From positions 1,674,001-1,738,000 of the forward strand of contig NZ_CP022390.1 of NCBI RefSeq assembly GCF_003076515.1: 64,000 nt of DNA. The letters run 5' to 3'. The notes under the pieces were generated by a model. That model saw only the letters and a list, made by a program, of their open reading frames with translations, searched no databases and was not told the DNA's origin. Shown here one piece after another: positions 26,659-36,351 of this stretch (position 1 is the first letter of the stretch; the number at the start of each line of letters is the position of its first letter). The stretch comes from Alcaligenes aquatilis (GTDB lineage Bacteria; Pseudomonadota; Gammaproteobacteria; Burkholderiales; Burkholderiaceae_B). The position numbers and the translations under genes are program-made.

Positions 26659-27954
26659 ATGAACGATATCACCCAGTCCTCTACCACCACCCAGGTCGGC
26701 GATCTGTCCGCCATGATGCAAGATTTGGGCAAGCGCGCCCAGCTTGCAGCCCGTCGCATGCGCGCCGCCACAGGCAAAGCCAAAGCCGACGCCCTGCGCT
26801 ATATGGCGGATGCCCTGATTGAGCAAAAAGCCCAGTTGCAAGCCGCCAACGAGCTGGACTTGAGCGCGGCACGTGAGCGTCAGATCGCCCCGGCCATGAT
26901 CGAGCGCCTGGCTCTGTCAGACCGGGCACTGGAGATCATGACCACAGGCCTGCGTCAAATTGCGGACATGGACGATCCCGTTGGTCAGATCAGCGCCTCG
27001 CGCACCCGTCCCAATGGCATGCGCGTGGCTCAGATGCGTGTACCTTTAGGGGTGATCGGCATCATTTACGAATCACGCCCCAATGTGACCATTGACGCCG
27101 CCGCATTGTGCCTGAAATCTGGCAACGCCACCATTCTGCGCGGCGGCAGTGAAGCTTTTCACTCTAACCAGGCCCTGGCACACATTATTTCCAGCAGTCT
27201 GGAGCGTGCCGGCTTGCCTAAAGATGCCGTGCAAGTCGTTCCCACCACCGATCGCGATGCCGTTGGCTTGCTCGTCACCATGAACGACTACGTGGATGTC
27301 ATTGTCCCGCGTGGTGGCAAGAGCCTGATCCAGCGGCTCAGCGCCGAAGCCACGGTTCCCCTGATCAAACACCTGGACGGAAACTGCCACGTCTACGTGG
27401 ATGAATTTGCCGATCTGGAAAAAGCCTCTCGCATCGTGTTCAATGCCAAAACCTACCGCTACGGTATTTGCGGCACCATGGAAACCTTGCTGATCCACCG
27501 CAGCATTGCACCGGCTTTCCTGCCAGAAATGGCCCGCCAATTACAGGACAAAGGGGTGGAGTTGCGAGGCTGTGAACAAACCCGTGCCCTGGTCGCCAAC
27601 GTGGCCCCCGCTACCGAGCAAGACTGGGAAACCGAATTTGCCGCGGCCATTCTGGCGATCCGCATTGTCGATTCCATGGACCAGGCCATGGACCATATTG
27701 CCCAGTACAGCTCTGAGCACACAGAATCCATCGTGACAGAAAACCTGAGCCAGGCCGAGCGCTTCCAGCGCGAGGTAGACTCCAGTTCCGTCATGGTGAA
27801 CCTGCCTACCTGTTTTGCCGATGGCTTCGAATACGGCCTGGGTGCAGAAATCGGTATTTCCACCAACCGTCTTCATGCCCGTGGCCCTGTTGGCCTGGAA
27901 GGCCTGACGACCTACAAATGGGTCTTGCATGGCAATGGCCAAATACGTGGTTAA
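26659..27954 (+). CDS. proA: Gamma-glutamyl phosphate reductase
   Basis: A 431-residue ALDH-superfamily enzyme that reduces gamma-glutamyl phosphate to glutamate semialdehyde in proline synthesis. Characteristic parts are [39 protein letters not shown] and the catalytic cysteine C271 in [22 protein letters not shown] and [16 protein letters not shown] near the C terminus are typical. It starts 68 bases after holA and is followed 3 bases later by the HemJ-like gene, so it probably belongs to the leuS run. proB is not in the window. Confidence 0.95.
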   Translation: MNDITQSSTTTQVGDLSAMMQDLGKRAQLAARRMRAATGKAKADALRYMADALIEQKAQLQAANELDLSAARERQIAPAMIERLALSDRALEIMTTGLRQIADMDDPVGQISASRTRPNGMRVAQMRVPLGVIGIIYESRPNVTIDAAALCLKSGNATILRGGSEAFHSNQALAHIISSSLERAGLPKDAVQVVPTTDRDAVGLLVTMNDYVDVIVPRGGKSLIQRLSAEATVPLIKHLDGNCHVYVDEFADLEKASRIVFNAKTYRYGICGTMETLLIHRSIAPAFLPEMARQLQDKGVELRGCEQTRALVANVAPATEQDWETEFAAAILAIRIVDSMDQAMDHIAQYSSEHTESIVTENLSQAERFQREVDSSSVMVNLPTCFADGFEYGLGAEIGISTNRLHARGPVGLEGLTTYKWVLHGNGQIRG

Positions 27955-27957
27955 ATC

Positions 27958-28374
27958 ATGCTTTGGTTAAAAACATTTCACATCTTGTTTGTAACCTCCT
28001 GGTTTGCGGGGCTATTTTATCTGCCCCGCATCTATGTCAATCTTGCCCAGGAGCAAGATACCAAGACCTATGAAACGCTCTTGGGTATGGCCCGACGCCT
28101 GTATCGTTTTATGGCCCCTTTGGCCATTTTGACCTTGCTGACAGGCCTGGGACTATTTTTGTATTACGGCATAGGCAAAGGACAGGGTTGGATGCATGCC
28201 AAACTAACCCTGGTTTTGATCCTGTTTGCCTTTCACGGTGTGTGCGGGCGCTATCTGCGGCAGTTCCAACAAGGGAAACAAAGCCGCTCACACGTATTCT
28301 TCCGCTGGTTCAATGAAATTCCGGTCATCGTTCTGCTGCTGGTCCTCATCCTGGTGGTTATAAAACCCTTCTAA
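27958..28374 (+). CDS. hemJ: HemJ/CopD-family membrane protein, probable protoporphyrinogen IX oxidase
   Basis: A 138-residue protein with four predicted membrane segments. It begins MLWLKTFHILFVTSWFAGLFYLPRIYV and contains GWMHAKLTLVLILFAFHGVCGRYL; the conserved His of the first helix (H8) and the HxK pair fit the HemJ (UPF0093) family. HemJ oxidises protoporphyrinogen IX to protoporphyrin IX in bacteria without HemG/HemY. Such proteins are often labelled CopD-like. The assignment rests on the N-terminal pattern and length. It lies between proA (3 bases) and the methyltransferase gene (10 bases). Confidence 0.65.
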   Translation: MLWLKTFHILFVTSWFAGLFYLPRIYVNLAQEQDTKTYETLLGMARRLYRFMAPLAILTLLTGLGLFLYYGIGKGQGWMHAKLTLVLILFAFHGVCGRYLRQFQQGKQSRSHVFFRWFNEIPVIVLLLVLILVVIKPF

Positions 28375-28384
28375 TACCTTATTC

Positions 28385-31027
28385 ATGTCAGACCAATCTG
28401 AACGCAAGACACTTAGCCTGAGCCCAGGCACTAAAAAGAAAGCCAGCAATGCGGAACCCCGCGTGCGCTCGGGTGCGCGCGCACGTGCGGCCAGCCAGCA
28501 GCAAGACCGCCAAGGCGGCCCCAAACGCGAGGCACGCCCCTACGTAGAAAAACGTGACCAGGAACGCCGTGAGCGTCCCGCATTCAACCGTGACCGCGAA
28601 GGTGGCCGTCCACAATCGGGCGAACGTCGTGAATTCTCCGGCGAACGCCGTGAGCGTCCCGCATTCAACCGTGACCGCGAAGGTGGCCGTCCGCAATCGG
28701 GCGAACGTCGTGAGTTCTCTGGCGAGCGCCGTGAACGTCCCGCTTTCGACCGCAACCGCGAAGGTAGCCGTCCGCAATCGGGCGAACGTCGTGAATTCTC
28801 TGGTGAGCGTCGTGAGCGTCCCGCTTTCGACCGCAACCGCGAAGGCGGCCGTCCACAATCGGGCGAACGTCGTGAATTCTCCGGCGAACGCCGTGAGCGT
28901 CCCGCATTTGACCGCAACCGCGAAGGTGGCCGTCCACAATCGGGCGAACGTCGTGAGTTCTCCGGTGAACGCCGCGAACGTCCTGCATTCGACCGCAACC
29001 GCGAAGGTGGCCGTCCGCAATCGGGCGAACGTCGTGAATTCTCTGGTGAGCGTCGTGAGCGTCCCGCATTCGACCGCAACCGCGAAGGTGGCCGTCCACA
29101 ATCGGGCGAACGTCGCGAATTCTCTGGTGAGCGTCGTGAGCGTCCCGCTTTCGACCGCAACCGCGAAGGTGGCCGTCCGCAATCGGGCGAACGTCGTGAA
29201 TTCTCTGGTGAGCGTCGTGAGCGTCCCGCTTTCGACCGCAACCGCGAAGGTGGCCGTCCGCAATCGGGCGAACGTCGCGAATTCTCCGGCGAGCGCCGTG
29301 AGCGTCCCGCTTTCGACCGCAACCGCGAAGGTGGCCGTCCGCAATCGGGCGAACGTCGTGAGTTCTCTGGCGAGCGCCGTGAGCGTCCCGCATTCAACCG
29401 TGACCGCGAAGGTGGCCGTCCGCAATCGGGCGAACGTCGCGAATTCTCTGGTGAGCGTCGTGAGCGTCCCGCATTCGACCGCAACCGCGAAGGTGGCCGT
29501 CCGCAATCGGGCGAACGTCGCGAATTCTCTGGTGAACGCCGTGAGCGTCCCGCATTCAACCGTGACCGCGACAGCCGCCCGCAAACCGGTGAACGCCGTA
29601 ATTTCTCTGGCGAGCGCCGCGAACGCCCTGCGTTCCAAGGTGACAAGGAAACTTCGGACCGTACCCCTGCTGGAAAAATGCCCAGTGGCTTATTCAAGCC
29701 CGCCGGTGACTCGGATGCCTTTCCGCAGTACGTGTCTCCCATCCAGCGTGTAGATAGCCCTCAGGCCCCAAAGCCCGGCCAACGCCTGCCCGATAGCAAT
29801 ATCGAGCAAAATGAGCGCGTCCAGGTCAAGGCCCTGCAAGGCGAACGCTACCGTCTATTTGCACCCTGCCCCCAAGGGCTGGAAGAGGCGCTGTCGCTGG
29901 AACTGCAAGCACTGGGTTACGAGAACGTGCAAACCGGCCGTGCCGGCTGCCATTTTGACGCAGACTGGATTGGCGTCATGCGCGCCAACCTGTCCTCAAG
30001 ACTGGCGACACGCATTTTGCTGGAAGTCTCGCACGCTCCTGTCACCAACGAGGAAGACATTCTGGCCCTGGCCCGCGTAACGCCTTGGGAGCGCTGGTTC
30101 GGCCCCGAGCAAACACTGCGCGTTGACACCTCGGCGGTACGCAGCCCCATGCAAAGCCTGCAGTACTGCAATCTGCGCGCCAAAGACGGGATTTGTGACC
30201 GCCTGCGAGATCTGGAAGGCGCACGTCCTTCCATCGACACGGTACGCCCAGACGCCAAGGTACATTTGTTCCTGGATGAGACCAGCGCCACCTTCTATCT
30301 GGACACCAGTGGCGAGTCCCTGTTCAAGCGTGGCTGGCGTCACGACAAGGGCGATGCGCCTTTGCGTGAAAACCTGGCAGCGGGCCTATTGGTCCTATCT
30401 GGCTGGGACCCCAGCAAACCCTTGATCGACCCTTTCTGCGGTAGTGGCACAATTCTGATCGAAGCCGCCTGGATGGCTCTGGGAGCACCTCCCGGAATCT
30501 GGCGTCCCTTCCACTTCGAGCGTCTGCGCTGCCACGACCAGCGTTTGTGGCGTGACATCAAGGACGAAGCGCGTTCCATGATCGCCCCTCGTCTGGATAC
30601 CCCGCTCATTGGCTACGACATCAACCCTACCGTTCTGGATGCTGCCCGTTCCAACCTGGAACGCTCGCACCTGACGCTGGAGACGATTCGCTTCGAGCAA
30701 GGCGATGCCCTGAAGATTCGCCCCGAGACAGAAGCCGGCTGGATTGTCACCAATCCTCCTTACGGCGAGCGTCTGGAACATCAGGACGAGGACTTCTGGC
30801 CAAACTGGGCCAGCAACCTCAAGCAAAACTTCGCCAACTGGAGCGTCAACATGATCAGCAGCGACCTGGAGCTGCCGCGTCATATGCGCCTCAAGCCCAA
30901 GCGTCGCTACCCACTGTACAACGGCGCTCTGGATTGCCGTCTGTTCTGCTTTGACATGGTTCCGGCCAGCTATCGCAATAACGAAACGGCCTCGGGCACC
31001 AGCGAAGATTCGGCCAGCGACGATTAA
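28385..31027 (+). CDS. THUMP/class I SAM-dependent rRNA methyltransferase with long N-terminal repeat array
   Basis: An 880-residue protein. The C-terminal half (about 480-860) is an RlmL/YcbY-like RNA N-methyltransferase. A THUMP-type region (RLFAPCPQGLEEALSLEL...) comes first, then motif I DPFCGSGT from D682 and the catalytic NPPY at 790-793. The family methylates a guanine in 23S rRNA. Before it lies a 60-residue basic lead and an array of 27-residue repeats (residues 61-417): twelve full units, one of 26 residues and a partial. Each unit reads RRERPAF(N/D)R(D/N)REGGRPQSGERREFSGE with few changes. The array is highly charged, Arg-rich and surely disordered. It is last gene of the leuS run, 10 bases after hemJ. 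Confidence 0.88.
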   Translation: MSDQSERKTLSLSPGTKKKASNAEPRVRSGARARAASQQQDRQGGPKREARPYVEKRDQERRERPAFNRDREGGRPQSGERREFSGERRERPAFNRDREGGRPQSGERREFSGERRERPAFDRNREGSRPQSGERREFSGERRERPAFDRNREGGRPQSGERREFSGERRERPAFDRNREGGRPQSGERREFSGERRERPAFDRNREGGRPQSGERREFSGERRERPAFDRNREGGRPQSGERREFSGERRERPAFDRNREGGRPQSGERREFSGERRERPAFDRNREGGRPQSGERREFSGERRERPAFDRNREGGRPQSGERREFSGERRERPAFNRDREGGRPQSGERREFSGERRERPAFDRNREGGRPQSGERREFSGERRERPAFNRDRDSRPQTGERRNFSGERRERPAFQGDKETSDRTPAGKMPSGLFKPAGDSDAFPQYVSPIQRVDSPQAPKPGQRLPDSNIEQNERVQVKALQGERYRLFAPCPQGLEEALSLELQALGYENVQTGRAGCHFDADWIGVMRANLSSRLATRILLEVSHAPVTNEEDILALARVTPWERWFGPEQTLRVDTSAVRSPMQSLQYCNLRAKDGICDRLRDLEGARPSIDTVRPDAKVHLFLDETSATFYLDTSGESLFKRGWRHDKGDAPLRENLAAGLLVLSGWDPSKPLIDPFCGSGTILIEAAWMALGAPPGIWRPFHFERLRCHDQRLWRDIKDEARSMIAPRLDTPLIGYDINPTVLDAARSNLERSHLTLETIRFEQGDALKIRPETEAGWIVTNPPYGERLEHQDEDFWPNWASNLKQNFANWSVNMISSDLELPRHMRLKPKRRYPLYNGALDCRLFCFDMVPASYRNNETASGTSEDSASDD
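28565..29635 (+). repeat. 81-bp in-frame tandem repeat array
   Basis: Thirteen near-identical copies of an 81-bp unit begin every 81 bases from 28565. The thirteenth, at 29537, is 78 bp, and a degenerate partial copy follows. Copies differ mainly at silent positions and by an N/D swap (FNRDREGG versus FDRNREGG, the former in copies 1, 2, 11 and 13). One copy has EGS for EGG. Because 81 is a multiple of three, the array leaves several other frames open on both strands, which produces spurious long reading frames. Confidence 0.97.
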
Positions 31028-31052
31028 GCGTTAAACAGTCTTGCACATGCCC

Positions 31053-31095
31053 CAAGGGCCAAGTCCATATCAATCAATGGCTTGGCCCTTGTTTA
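31053..31095 (+). terminator. Terminator of the methyltransferase gene
   Basis: CAAGGGCCAAG (31053-31063) pairs perfectly with CTTGGCCCTTG (31081-31091); CCAT/ATGG extends the stem. A TTTAT tail follows. Confidence 0.75.
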
Positions 31096-31163
31096 TAGGG
31101 GCGACGTTCCGTTCGCCTCCGATATACGCGATAATGACAGTCTTGCCTGCTTCAAAACGCACC

Positions 31164-31682
31164 ATGACACCCACCTTCACTACCCCTGGCCGCTGGCGAC
31201 GCTTTGCCTGCATGATGTATGAATCCATCCTGCTGTTTGGCGTTATTTTTACCGCCGGCTATCTGTTTGATACTTTGACCCAAAGCCGTAGCGGCCTGGA
31301 TCTGCGTCATGTGCGTCAGGTCATTCTGTTTATTGCATTGGGGATTTATTTCGTACTGTGCTGGCGCAAAGCAGGCCAAACCCTGCCCATGAAGACCTGG
31401 CATATGCGTCTGGTGAACGAGCAGGGCCAGATTCCTGCCCTCGGTACCCTGCTGCTGCGTTATATTCTGCTATGGCCCCTGCCCTTGCTGGGGGCTTTGC
31501 TGATTCAGCTTCTGTCTGGCTACACAGGCTATGCGTCCACGGACCTTCTTATTGTGTTTACGCCTTTTCTGAACTTTATCTGGACCTGGTTCGACAAAGA
31601 CCAGCAGTTCCTGCACGACCGTCTTAGCAAGACTCGTCTGATCGATGCGCGCCCCACCCGTGTTACTTCGGCGGCCACCTGA
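31164..31682 (+). CDS. RDD family membrane protein
   Basis: A 172-residue protein with three to four membrane segments. After MTPTFTTPGRWRRFACMMYESILLFGVIF (the RDD entry helix, here with R-R...Y-E in place of R-x-x-D-D), it has TLPMKTWHMRLVNEQG, the motif that gives most RDD proteins their recognisable middle part, and a C-terminal QQFLHDRLSKTRLI. Function of RDD proteins is largely unknown; some act as Na+/H+ antiporters. I start at the ATG at 31164; one at 31134 is possible. It lies 43 bases before hslO. Confidence 0.78.
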   Translation: MTPTFTTPGRWRRFACMMYESILLFGVIFTAGYLFDTLTQSRSGLDLRHVRQVILFIALGIYFVLCWRKAGQTLPMKTWHMRLVNEQGQIPALGTLLLRYILLWPLPLLGALLIQLLSGYTGYASTDLLIVFTPFLNFIWTWFDKDQQFLHDRLSKTRLIDARPTRVTSAAT

Positions 31683-31725
31683 GCAGGCAGGCTGCCTCTT
31701 CATTTTTTAGTAGTACCGCAAAGTC

Positions 31726-32637
31726 ATGACTGACATTTTAAAAAAATACCTGTTCGCCGACCAAAGCACACGCGCCCAGATTGTCCATCTTGAACAAGCC
31801 TGGCAAATGGGGCTGGAACACCAACACTACCCTGCCTGCATCCGCGACTTGCTGGGCGAGTTGGTAGCCGCGTCGGTGCTCCTGGCGGGCAATCTCAAGT
31901 TTGACGGCTCCCTGATTCTACAAATCCAGGGTGATGGTCCCATTGCCCTGCTGGTAGTGGAGTGCACCTCGGACATGGACATACGCGCAACGGTTTCGCT
32001 GCGTGAGAACCATCCGGTGCCCCAAACCGGCACCTTGCAAACCCTGCTGAATCCGCAAGGCCAGGGCCGCTTTACTGTCGTCTTGGCCCCTCGCCAAAGC
32101 AGCAAGGACTTCCGTCCCTACCAAGGCGTAGTTCCGCTGGAAGGTGAAACAGTCGCCGAGGTGCTGCAAACCTATATGCGCACCTCCGAGCAACTGGATA
32201 CACACTTGTGGCTGGCCGCCGATGAGAACCGCTGTGGGGGTCTTTTGCTACAACGCATCCCACCCCAAGGCGGCCACAGTCTGGCTCAGAACCTGGACAC
32301 CTGGGAACGCGCTCTGGCGCTGGGCTCCACGGTCCAGACCCAGGAGTTATTGCAACTAGATAGCGACACCTTGATTCATCGCCTGTTTTGGGAAGAAGAT
32401 CTGCAAGTCTTCGAACCCCAGTCCGTACGCTGGCATTGCCCTTGTTCCCGTCAACGCGTCAGCAATATGTTGCGTATGCTGGGCCAGGCAGAGATCGAGC
32501 AAATGCTGGCAGAACAAGACACCATCAATGTGTCCTGCAACTTCTGCGGTAAACCCTATCAGTACGATGCAATCGATTGTGCATCCTTGTTTGTCGACAA
32601 GGGCGACACGCAGCCGGGTGACGACACCCTGCACTAG
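31726..32637 (+). CDS. hslO: Hsp33 redox-regulated chaperone
   Basis: A 303-residue Hsp33, a holdase activated by oxidative unfolding. The N-terminal substrate-binding domain is complete. The C-terminal zinc switch has C238 and C240 (HCPCSRQRV) and C271 and C274 (CNFCGKPYQYD), the expected CxC-CxxC set that forms disulfides when zinc is lost. The start at 31726 gives MTDILKKYLFADQSTRAQ, a typical beginning. It is followed by a strong terminator at 32698. Confidence 0.95.
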   Translation: MTDILKKYLFADQSTRAQIVHLEQAWQMGLEHQHYPACIRDLLGELVAASVLLAGNLKFDGSLILQIQGDGPIALLVVECTSDMDIRATVSLRENHPVPQTGTLQTLLNPQGQGRFTVVLAPRQSSKDFRPYQGVVPLEGETVAEVLQTYMRTSEQLDTHLWLAADENRCGGLLLQRIPPQGGHSLAQNLDTWERALALGSTVQTQELLQLDSDTLIHRLFWEEDLQVFEPQSVRWHCPCSRQRVSNMLRMLGQAEIEQMLAEQDTINVSCNFCGKPYQYDAIDCASLFVDKGDTQPGDDTLH

Positions 32638-32697
32638 GCCGATGTTTCTACGAGACACTACGCTCGCACAAGTCCCTCTATCGGGCTAGAAGACAGT

Positions 32698-32732
32698 CAG
32701 CCATGATGACAACCATCATGGCTGATTTTTTT
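32698..32732 (+). terminator. Terminator of hslO, containing start codons of the next ORF
   Basis: CAGCCATGATG (32698-32708) pairs perfectly with CATCATGGCTG (32714-32724) across a 5-base loop, followed by A and eight T. The ATGs at 32703, 32706 and 32718 of the downstream frame all lie inside the stem. Confidence 0.88.
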
Positions 32733-33545
32733 TCTTCACTCCATCGTCAATCCGGCTTGGCTGGCTCTCACATCATGGGAGCCCTGCTGGCCATCATCCT
32801 ACTTAGCTGGCTGGTGCTGGACGTGCTGACGCTGTACTCCTTGCGCGTACGCCTACAGCACGGCCTGTTACAGGCCGCACGCCAGGCCAGCGTGCATCAT
32901 GCCCAGCCTGAAACCATTGCCTTGGCATTCGGCCAAACACTGGCCGCTGCCAACGTGCCCCTACACGATCAGTGGCAAATCCAGATTCTGTCTCCCTCAG
33001 TGCAGGCTTTTATGCAGTACGGCAAGCCCTCCGGGCAGCATAAGGGGCGTGCAAGTATTACCCAAGGCTGGCAGGCGCTGCAAGACGGGCAAGCCAGCCA
33101 CGGCGGCCCCAGCATCTACCAGGCCAACACACTGCACTTGTACCTGCTCTATGCCCATAAGCCAGGGCCTCTTTCCTTGCTTCGCCTGCTACCCAAGTTT
33201 GCCGCCAGTATGCCCAGTCCTTCAGGTTCTGCAGCGGTCTGGCTACGCCTGGAAATCAGACACCCTATGCAGTCCGATGCAGTGCAGTGGGATGACTTAG
33301 CTGACGGTCGAGTTATCTATACCCAGCAAACTGAAAACGCGCTTGCCTTGCCAGTTTCCCAAACAGGCTGGTCAGCAGATAGAGAGCCAGCGGGAATACC
33401 ATCGACGGATGGGAGTGGTCGTCTGCCCTCATGGAATGACTCTGTTCAAGGACCAGGTGATGGCACCCACTCTCCAGGACCTGCCGCCCCCACCCCAGAC
33501 TCAGGAGGAGCTGACTCCCTGCCCCCAAACCCCGCCTGCTACTAA
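32703..33545 (+). CDS. Orphan membrane-anchored protein, weakly TadE/TadG-like
   Basis: A protein of up to 280 residues that I do not recognise with confidence. After a short polar start (FFSSLHRQSGLAGSH) comes one membrane segment (MGALLAIILLSWLVLDVLTLYSL, about 25-47), then LRVRLQHGLLQAARQASVHHAQ. This resembles TadE/TadG pilus-assembly minor proteins, but no tad genes are near. The C-terminal 70 residues are Pro/Ser/Gly-rich and probably disordered. The start is uncertain: ATGs at 32703, 32706 and 32718 are inside the hslO terminator and lack a strong ribosome binding site, while the next (32775) is within the hydrophobic segment. Codon use looks native. Confidence 0.55.
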   Translation: MMTTIMADFFSSLHRQSGLAGSHIMGALLAIILLSWLVLDVLTLYSLRVRLQHGLLQAARQASVHHAQPETIALAFGQTLAAANVPLHDQWQIQILSPSVQAFMQYGKPSGQHKGRASITQGWQALQDGQASHGGPSIYQANTLHLYLLYAHKPGPLSLLRLLPKFAASMPSPSGSAAVWLRLEIRHPMQSDAVQWDDLADGRVIYTQQTENALALPVSQTGWSADREPAGIPSTDGSGRLPSWNDSVQGPGDGTHSPGPAAPTPDSGGADSLPPNPACY

Positions 33546-33907
33546 CTGCAGCGCGACCCAAGGCGGGCGTCAGGTGTCGGCGGCATAGGACGCTATAAAC
33601 GCATTCCTGCCCAAGCGGGAGACAGAATTACAACCCGTTGTGGCCGTAGTCAGGGCAGTAAAAAAGACCAAGGAGAAAGAAAGTGCAGATAAGGCGATCA
33701 CAAAACCCACAAAGCCAAAGGGACTTCATAGCCACTACGCCACTAACTCTTATCCTGAGATGACTGGCACTTAAAACCAAGTCCCATTCAGGCCCACATC
33801 CAAGGGGCGCAACAAAGCCCGGATCAACGACCCAAACATAAGGTAGAAGAATAATCAGAACTGAACTGGCTGATCAGCCATTCCAGCAGCGCCTTGCGCG
33901 CTACTTC
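33546..33907. other. Intergenic region between the orphan gene and ftsB
   Basis: About 360 bases. It holds one candidate short ORF (33683-33763), listed separately, and a perfect palindrome TGGCTGATCAGCCA (33867-33880) just past the ftsB stop that may be part of a weak terminator on the minus strand. Otherwise I see nothing. Confidence 0.5.
33683..33763 (+). CDS. Possible 26-residue peptide with a strong ribosome binding site
   Basis: A GTG at 33683 is preceded by AAGGAGA 6 bases away and opens a 26-codon frame (begins MQIRRSQNPQSQRDF, ends TLILR) closed by TGA. The site is among the better ribosome binding sites in this stretch, but the frame is short, uses GTG and has no recognised homologue. 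It could be a leader, a decayed gene start or chance. Confidence 0.2.
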   Translation: MQIRRSQNPQSQRDFIATTPLTLILR

Positions 33908-34213
33908 TTAGCGTGGGCTAGCTGTCGTGGCAGCCGAACCACCGGGAGGCACGATCTGCACAAAGATCTCGCCTTCACGCATCATGCCAAACTCGCTACG
34001 GGCCCGCTCTTCAACGGCATGAGTACCCGAACGTAAATCTTGAACCTCAGCCAGCAAAGCGTTATTACGCGCTGTCAGGGCTTCATTGGTTTCTTTTTGC
34101 GCGACCAGCTTGGTCTGCATTTGCCGTACGTCCAGCCAACCGCCTTTGCCCCACCATAAAGCGTAATGGGTTACCAGGGTCAAACACAGCAGGAGCAGAA
34201 CGATCAGGCGCAT
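33908..34213 (-). CDS. ftsB: Cell division protein FtsB
   Basis: A 101-residue bitopic protein of the FtsB/DivIC (septum formation initiator) family. It has a short cytoplasmic start, one membrane segment (MRLIVLLLLCLTLVTHYALWW) and a periplasmic coiled coil (MQTKLVAQKETNEALTARNNALLAEVQDLRSG) ending in AVEERARSEFGMMREGEIFVQIV. FtsB joins FtsL and FtsQ in the divisome. I start at the ATG at 34213. It follows eno by 45 bases, a conserved eno-ftsB arrangement in proteobacteria, with a hairpin in the gap. Confidence 0.93.
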   Translation of the reverse strand: MRLIVLLLLCLTLVTHYALWWGKGGWLDVRQMQTKLVAQKETNEALTARNNALLAEVQDLRSGTHAVEERARSEFGMMREGEIFVQIVPPGGSAATTASPR

Positions 34214-34225
34214 GGCGATATAAGA

Positions 34226-34245
34226 ACCGGGTCTTACGACCCGGT
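34226..34245 (-). other. Stem-loop between eno and ftsB
   Basis: ACCGGGTC (34226-34233) pairs perfectly with GACCCGGT (34238-34245) across TTAC. On the minus strand it is followed by TCTTAT, not a proper T run, so it may attenuate ftsB, protect the eno 3' end, or shape the ftsB leader. It ends 12 bases before the ftsB start codon. Confidence 0.6.
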
Positions 34246-34258
34246 CCATCAAACAGAA

Positions 34259-35898
<1,640 letters not shown>

Positions 35899-36351
35899 TC
35901 AAAGTAAATCTTTGTCGGCCGCTTTCAACAAGGCGCTTTCCCAGTTGCCCAGCAAAGTGATCAACTGGTTCAAGTCCTGGTCGGAGAAATCTTGCAGCAT
36001 GGCCTCCACCAGGCGGCGGCGACGCGGCAAGGTGGCCTCAACCAGCTCACGGCCAGCAGGACTTAGGCGCACATTGGTCAGCCGATTATCCTGCTCATCG
36101 GTGAAGCGCTCAACCAGCCCCAAGGACTCAATGCTTTTAAGCTGCCGTGTCACCGCAGCCGGATCAATGCGCAGCAAGCGAACCAACTGCTTTTGAGACA
36201 GGCAGCCGTTCTCTTGGTACAAGCCAATCAGGACACGCCAGCGTGGCAAGGGCATGCCCAACTGCTGGTCAAACGCCGCCATCAGACTGCGATAGGTGCG
36301 CCCCAATTGCTGAGCCGCTTGAAGTTGCGGAAATTCATTCATCATGTTCAA
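35899..36351 (-). CDS. MarR family transcriptional regulator
   Basis: A 150-residue winged-helix regulator. The DNA-binding part is GCLSQKQLVRLLRIDPAAVTRQLKSIESLGLVERFTDEQDNRLTNVRLSPAGRELV, with the wing DEQDNR in place of the usual D-x-R-DxR. Its ATG overlaps the stop of the upstream DHA2 pump gene by four bases (ATGA), so pump and regulator are one operon. It most likely represses that operon through the dyad at 37937-37948. The ligand is unknown. Confidence 0.88.
   Translation of the reverse strand: MNMMNEFPQLQAAQQLGRTYRSLMAAFDQQLGMPLPRWRVLIGLYQENGCLSQKQLVRLLRIDPAAVTRQLKSIESLGLVERFTDEQDNRLTNVRLSPAGRELVEATLPRRRRLVEAMLQDFSDQDLNQLITLLGNWESALLKAADKDLL

Noticed and set aside
28388..29753. Long open frames on both strands over the repeat array (about 240 to 416 codons)
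   Set aside because: They are produced by an 81-bp repeat whose length is a multiple of three, so any frame without a stop in one unit stays open throughout. The array is clearly coding in the plus frame that continues into the methyltransferase domain.
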